A DNA stretch of 64,000 nt, from assembly GCA_023664085.1 (NCBI GenBank), contig JAMPGE010000002.1, forward strand, positions 1-64,000. Reading direction: 5' to 3'. Both the position numbers and the translations under genes were made by a program. Positions 62,270-64,000 of this stretch are shown here, one piece after another. The stretch's first letter is position 1. Every line of letters starts with the position of its first letter. The notes under the pieces are model-generated. The model saw only the letters and a program-made list of their open reading frames with translations. It was not told the origin of the DNA and did no database searches. The stretch comes from Muribaculum sp. (lineage in GTDB: Bacteria; Bacteroidota; Bacteroidia; Bacteroidales; Muribaculaceae).

Positions 62270-63460
62270 CTATAGTTTTTCGGGGAGGCTGCTGATTAGG
62301 TCAATGATTATTCGGTCAGAATGCATTATTGACTGTGGAGTGAGAATAAGTCCGGTATCCGTAGATCTTATATCTACCGAGGACAATCTCGATGCGGCAT
62401 CCCTTAGGATGCGGGCATTGCCTTTGCCAAAATCTTTTGAGAATCTGTCAAGGTCGAGACCTTCGGCGGTGCGCAGAGAGAGCATAATTCTTTCCTCCAT
62501 CAATTCGGTGTCGGAGAGATTCTCTTCGGCGTGGAATGCAGTGTCGGGTGGAGGACAATCTCCTCCGTAATGGCTTAGGTATCTTTTGATATCGGCGGGA
62601 TTGGCTCTTCTGGTGCGGTATCCGTCATAGCTATGGGCGGAGGGCCCGATTCCGAGATAAGGATCTCCTGTCCAGTAGGAGGAATTATGGATGGATCTGT
62701 ACGACGGAAGTGCGTAATTGGAAATTTCGTATTGTTCGTAGCCAGACTTTGTCAGTTCGTTGCGGATAAGGGTGAACATCTCCAATGACAGTTTTTCTTC
62801 GCAGACTTTTATGCGGTTTTTGTTGGCAAGAACGGTAAGGGGAGTGCCTTCTTCATACATCAGAGAATATGCGGAGATGTGTTGCGGCCTGAGATTAAGG
62901 ATACACTGTAAGGTATATTGCAGGCTATGTAGGGTCTGGCCCGGTATTCCAAACATAATGTCGAGGCTTATGTTGGAGAAATGTTTTTGCAGGATCCGAA
63001 TCGCATTCAAGGCGCGGGAAGCGGTGTGGTTCCTTCGGATTGCGGAGAGCTCGGAATCCACGAGAGACTGGACGCCCATGCTGATTCTGTTCACACCCAT
63101 TTCGGCCCAGCGGGAGGCGTTCTCATCGGAGACGTCTTCTGGGTTGACTTCGAGAGTGAACTCTTTTACCCGGTAATTATCGTCGCCAAGAAGCGAGCGG
63201 GTCATCAAAGGAATTTGGGCCAGATACTCTAAGGGCATAAGAGAAGGGGTGCCTCCCCCTATATATATGGTATGGAGAGGAGAGGGGAGTTCTGTAAATC
63301 TCAGTCGCAATTCTCTGGCGAAAGCCCGAGACAGGCCATTCCAATCAGCGATGCGGGCTCCGGCGTTGAAAAAATCGCAGTATATGCATTTGCTGCGGCA
63401 ATACGGTATGTGGACGTAAAGGCCGCCGGAGCGTCTGGAGGATATCTGAGGGATGATCAT
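62270..63460 (-). CDS. hemW: Heme chaperone HemW (radical SAM)
   Basis: A 396-residue radical-SAM protein related to coproporphyrinogen III dehydrogenase but acting as a heme chaperone. The cluster motif is C-RSK-C-IY-C in HIPYCRSKCIYCDFF. The HemW-specific heme-binding motif HNxxYW is present (IHNSSYWTGDPYLGIGPSAHSY), which separates it from HemN. The C-terminal domain contains EERIMLSLRTAEGLDLDRF. The start is MIIPQISSRR; a TTG two codons upstream overlaps the -7 box. Predicted to be leaderless. Confidence 0.94.
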   Translation of the reverse strand: MIIPQISSRRSGGLYVHIPYCRSKCIYCDFFNAGARIADWNGLSRAFARELRLRFTELPSPLHTIYIGGGTPSLMPLEYLAQIPLMTRSLLGDDNYRVKEFTLEVNPEDVSDENASRWAEMGVNRISMGVQSLVDSELSAIRRNHTASRALNAIRILQKHFSNISLDIMFGIPGQTLHSLQYTLQCILNLRPQHISAYSLMYEEGTPLTVLANKNRIKVCEEKLSLEMFTLIRNELTKSGYEQYEISNYALPSYRSIHNSSYWTGDPYLGIGPSAHSYDGYRTRRANPADIKRYLSHYGGDCPPPDTAFHAEENLSDTELMEERIMLSLRTAEGLDLDRFSKDFGKGNARILRDAASRLSSVDIRSTDTGLILTPQSIMHSDRIIIDLISSLPEKL

Positions 63461-63463
63461 ATG

Positions 63464-63494
63464 CAAAAGTAGGGTTTAAAATGCATAACCACAA
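63464..63494 (-). promoter_or_regulatory. Promoter of hemW (minus strand)
   Basis: On the minus strand TTG (63494-63492) and TACTTTTG (63471-63464) are 20 bp apart. The box ends 3 nt before the hemW ATG. Confidence 0.65.
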
Positions 63495-63554
63495 GATTCA
63501 TCTGAAAAAATCCATAGACAAAAAGGATTTTAGTGATTTTTTCAAGCTTTATGC

Positions 63555-63583
63555 TTTGTAATAATATTTTTTTTGTAATTTTG
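63555..63583 (+). promoter_or_regulatory. Possible promoter of the RelA/SpoT gene
   Basis: TAATTTTG (63576-63583) is a perfect -7 box, but the nearest TTTG (63555-63558) is 17 bp away, shorter than usual. Confidence 0.45.
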
Positions 63584-63610
63584 GTTTTTCTCACGATTTG
63601 CGCCTTCAAT

Positions 63611-64000
63611 ATGGAAGAAACCTATACACAAATAGACTACAGTCAGATAATAGATGCCGCCGCCCAAAAGGTGTTTGATTCGATGCGACCACGGGTAAGT
63701 GAAGAAGATATGGATCGTCTGCACAAAGCTTATGAGTTGGCTAGGGAGGCCCATGCATCCCAGAAGCGTAAGACGGGTGAGCCCTACATACTCCACCCGA
63801 TCTCGGTGGCGCTGATAGCGGCCGAAGAACTTCATCTTGACGTGAACTCCGTGATAGCCGCGTTTCTGCATGACGTGGTGGAAGATACGGATATCAAGCT
63901 CGAGGAGATCCAAAGAAGATTCGGATCTGACGTGAGTTTTTTGGTGAAGGTGGTGACCAAAGTCAAGAAAAAGCATTATGAGATGTCGAAGCAGCTTGAT
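63611..64000 (+). CDS. RelA/SpoT (p)ppGpp synthetase/hydrolase, 5' part
   Basis: The first 130 codons of a RelA/SpoT homologue, running off the window edge without a stop. The HD hydrolase domain is visible: AREAHASQKRKTGEPYILHPISVA, then AAFLHDVVEDTDIKLEEI with the HD and ED motifs intact, and VVTKVKKKHYEMSKQLD. Intact HDxxED residues indicate that (p)ppGpp hydrolysis is retained, so a bifunctional Rel/SpoT enzyme is likely; the synthetase, TGS and ACT domains are beyond the window. It controls the stringent response. Divergent from hemW. Confidence 0.93.
   Translation, partial: MEETYTQIDYSQIIDAAAQKVFDSMRPRVSEEDMDRLHKAYELAREAHASQKRKTGEPYILHPISVALIAAEELHLDVNSVIAAFLHDVVEDTDIKLEEIQRRFGSDVSFLVKVVTKVKKKHYEMSKQLD

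Overview
The window looks like chromosomal DNA of a gut member of the Bacteroidales, most likely Muribaculaceae or a close relative. The family assignment is an inference. It rests on gene content (DUF4924, DUF4922 and DUF4835 proteins, a TamL-type lipidated BamA paralogue, long-form NusB, BspA-type leucine-rich repeats), on secreted proteins ending in a shared YYN[LM]QGVRV-type C-terminal motif, and on a dozen good matches to the Bacteroidetes promoter (TTTG or TTG, 19-21 bp, TAnnTTTG). There are no rRNA or tRNA genes, no CRISPR array, no phage and no intact insertion sequence. Mobile-type DNA is limited to a small inverted-repeat element family and simple tandem repeats.

Layout. 1-6.4 kb: a Tag glycosylase remnant, a TPR protein, then thrS-infC-rpmI-rplT followed by a long-stem structured RNA that I read as the Bacteroidales-1/6S RNA. 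6.4-12.5 kb: nitroreductase, MBL-fold hydrolase, a DUF4924-rfbD-prfC-LMW phosphatase run, and a Cys-rich Spy-like protein. 12.8-20.7 kb (minus strand): fumarase, then a tightly packed envelope operon tamL-gph-acyl-ACP thioesterase-spoIID-ampG. 20.9-26.6 kb: a three-gene module of a large exported zinc-amidase/golvesin protein, a GT2 glycosyltransferase and a HIT-like DUF4922 nucleotidyltransferase. This is the best candidate here for an undescribed pathway. 26.7-32.1 kb: a His-rich Zn/Cd ATPase and two secreted beta-sandwich proteins, one with CBM26-like starch-binding modules. 32.1-32.6 kb: a repeat-dense spacer with a 27-bp perfect hairpin, 24 heptamers and a MITE-like element.

32.6-43.7 kb: lepA, bcp, nhaA, a PHP phosphatase, a PD40 protein, the etfB-etfA-acyl-CoA dehydrogenase operon and rpsF-rpsR-rplI. 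43.7-44.3 kb is an AT-rich spacer holding a broken small gene. 44.3-54.8 kb: two housekeeping runs, dnaN-exonuclease-coaBC-DUF4835-recN-rlmB and nusB-yajC-ybbR-coaE. 54.9-64 kb: a second copy of the MITE-like element, a His-rich CobW GTPase, a DMT exporter, a membrane protein/LRR protein pair, serC-serA, hemW and the 5' part of a RelA/SpoT gene cut by the window edge.

Themes across the window. Several genes (DUF4924, the amidase, lepA, the PD40 protein, hemW) have a near-consensus -7 box ending 3-8 nt before the start codon, which predicts leaderless or almost leaderless mRNAs. Zinc handling appears twice, as a His-rich ATPase and a His-rich CobW protein. Cell-envelope work is concentrated in two clusters (12.8-19.0 and 20.9-26.6 kb).
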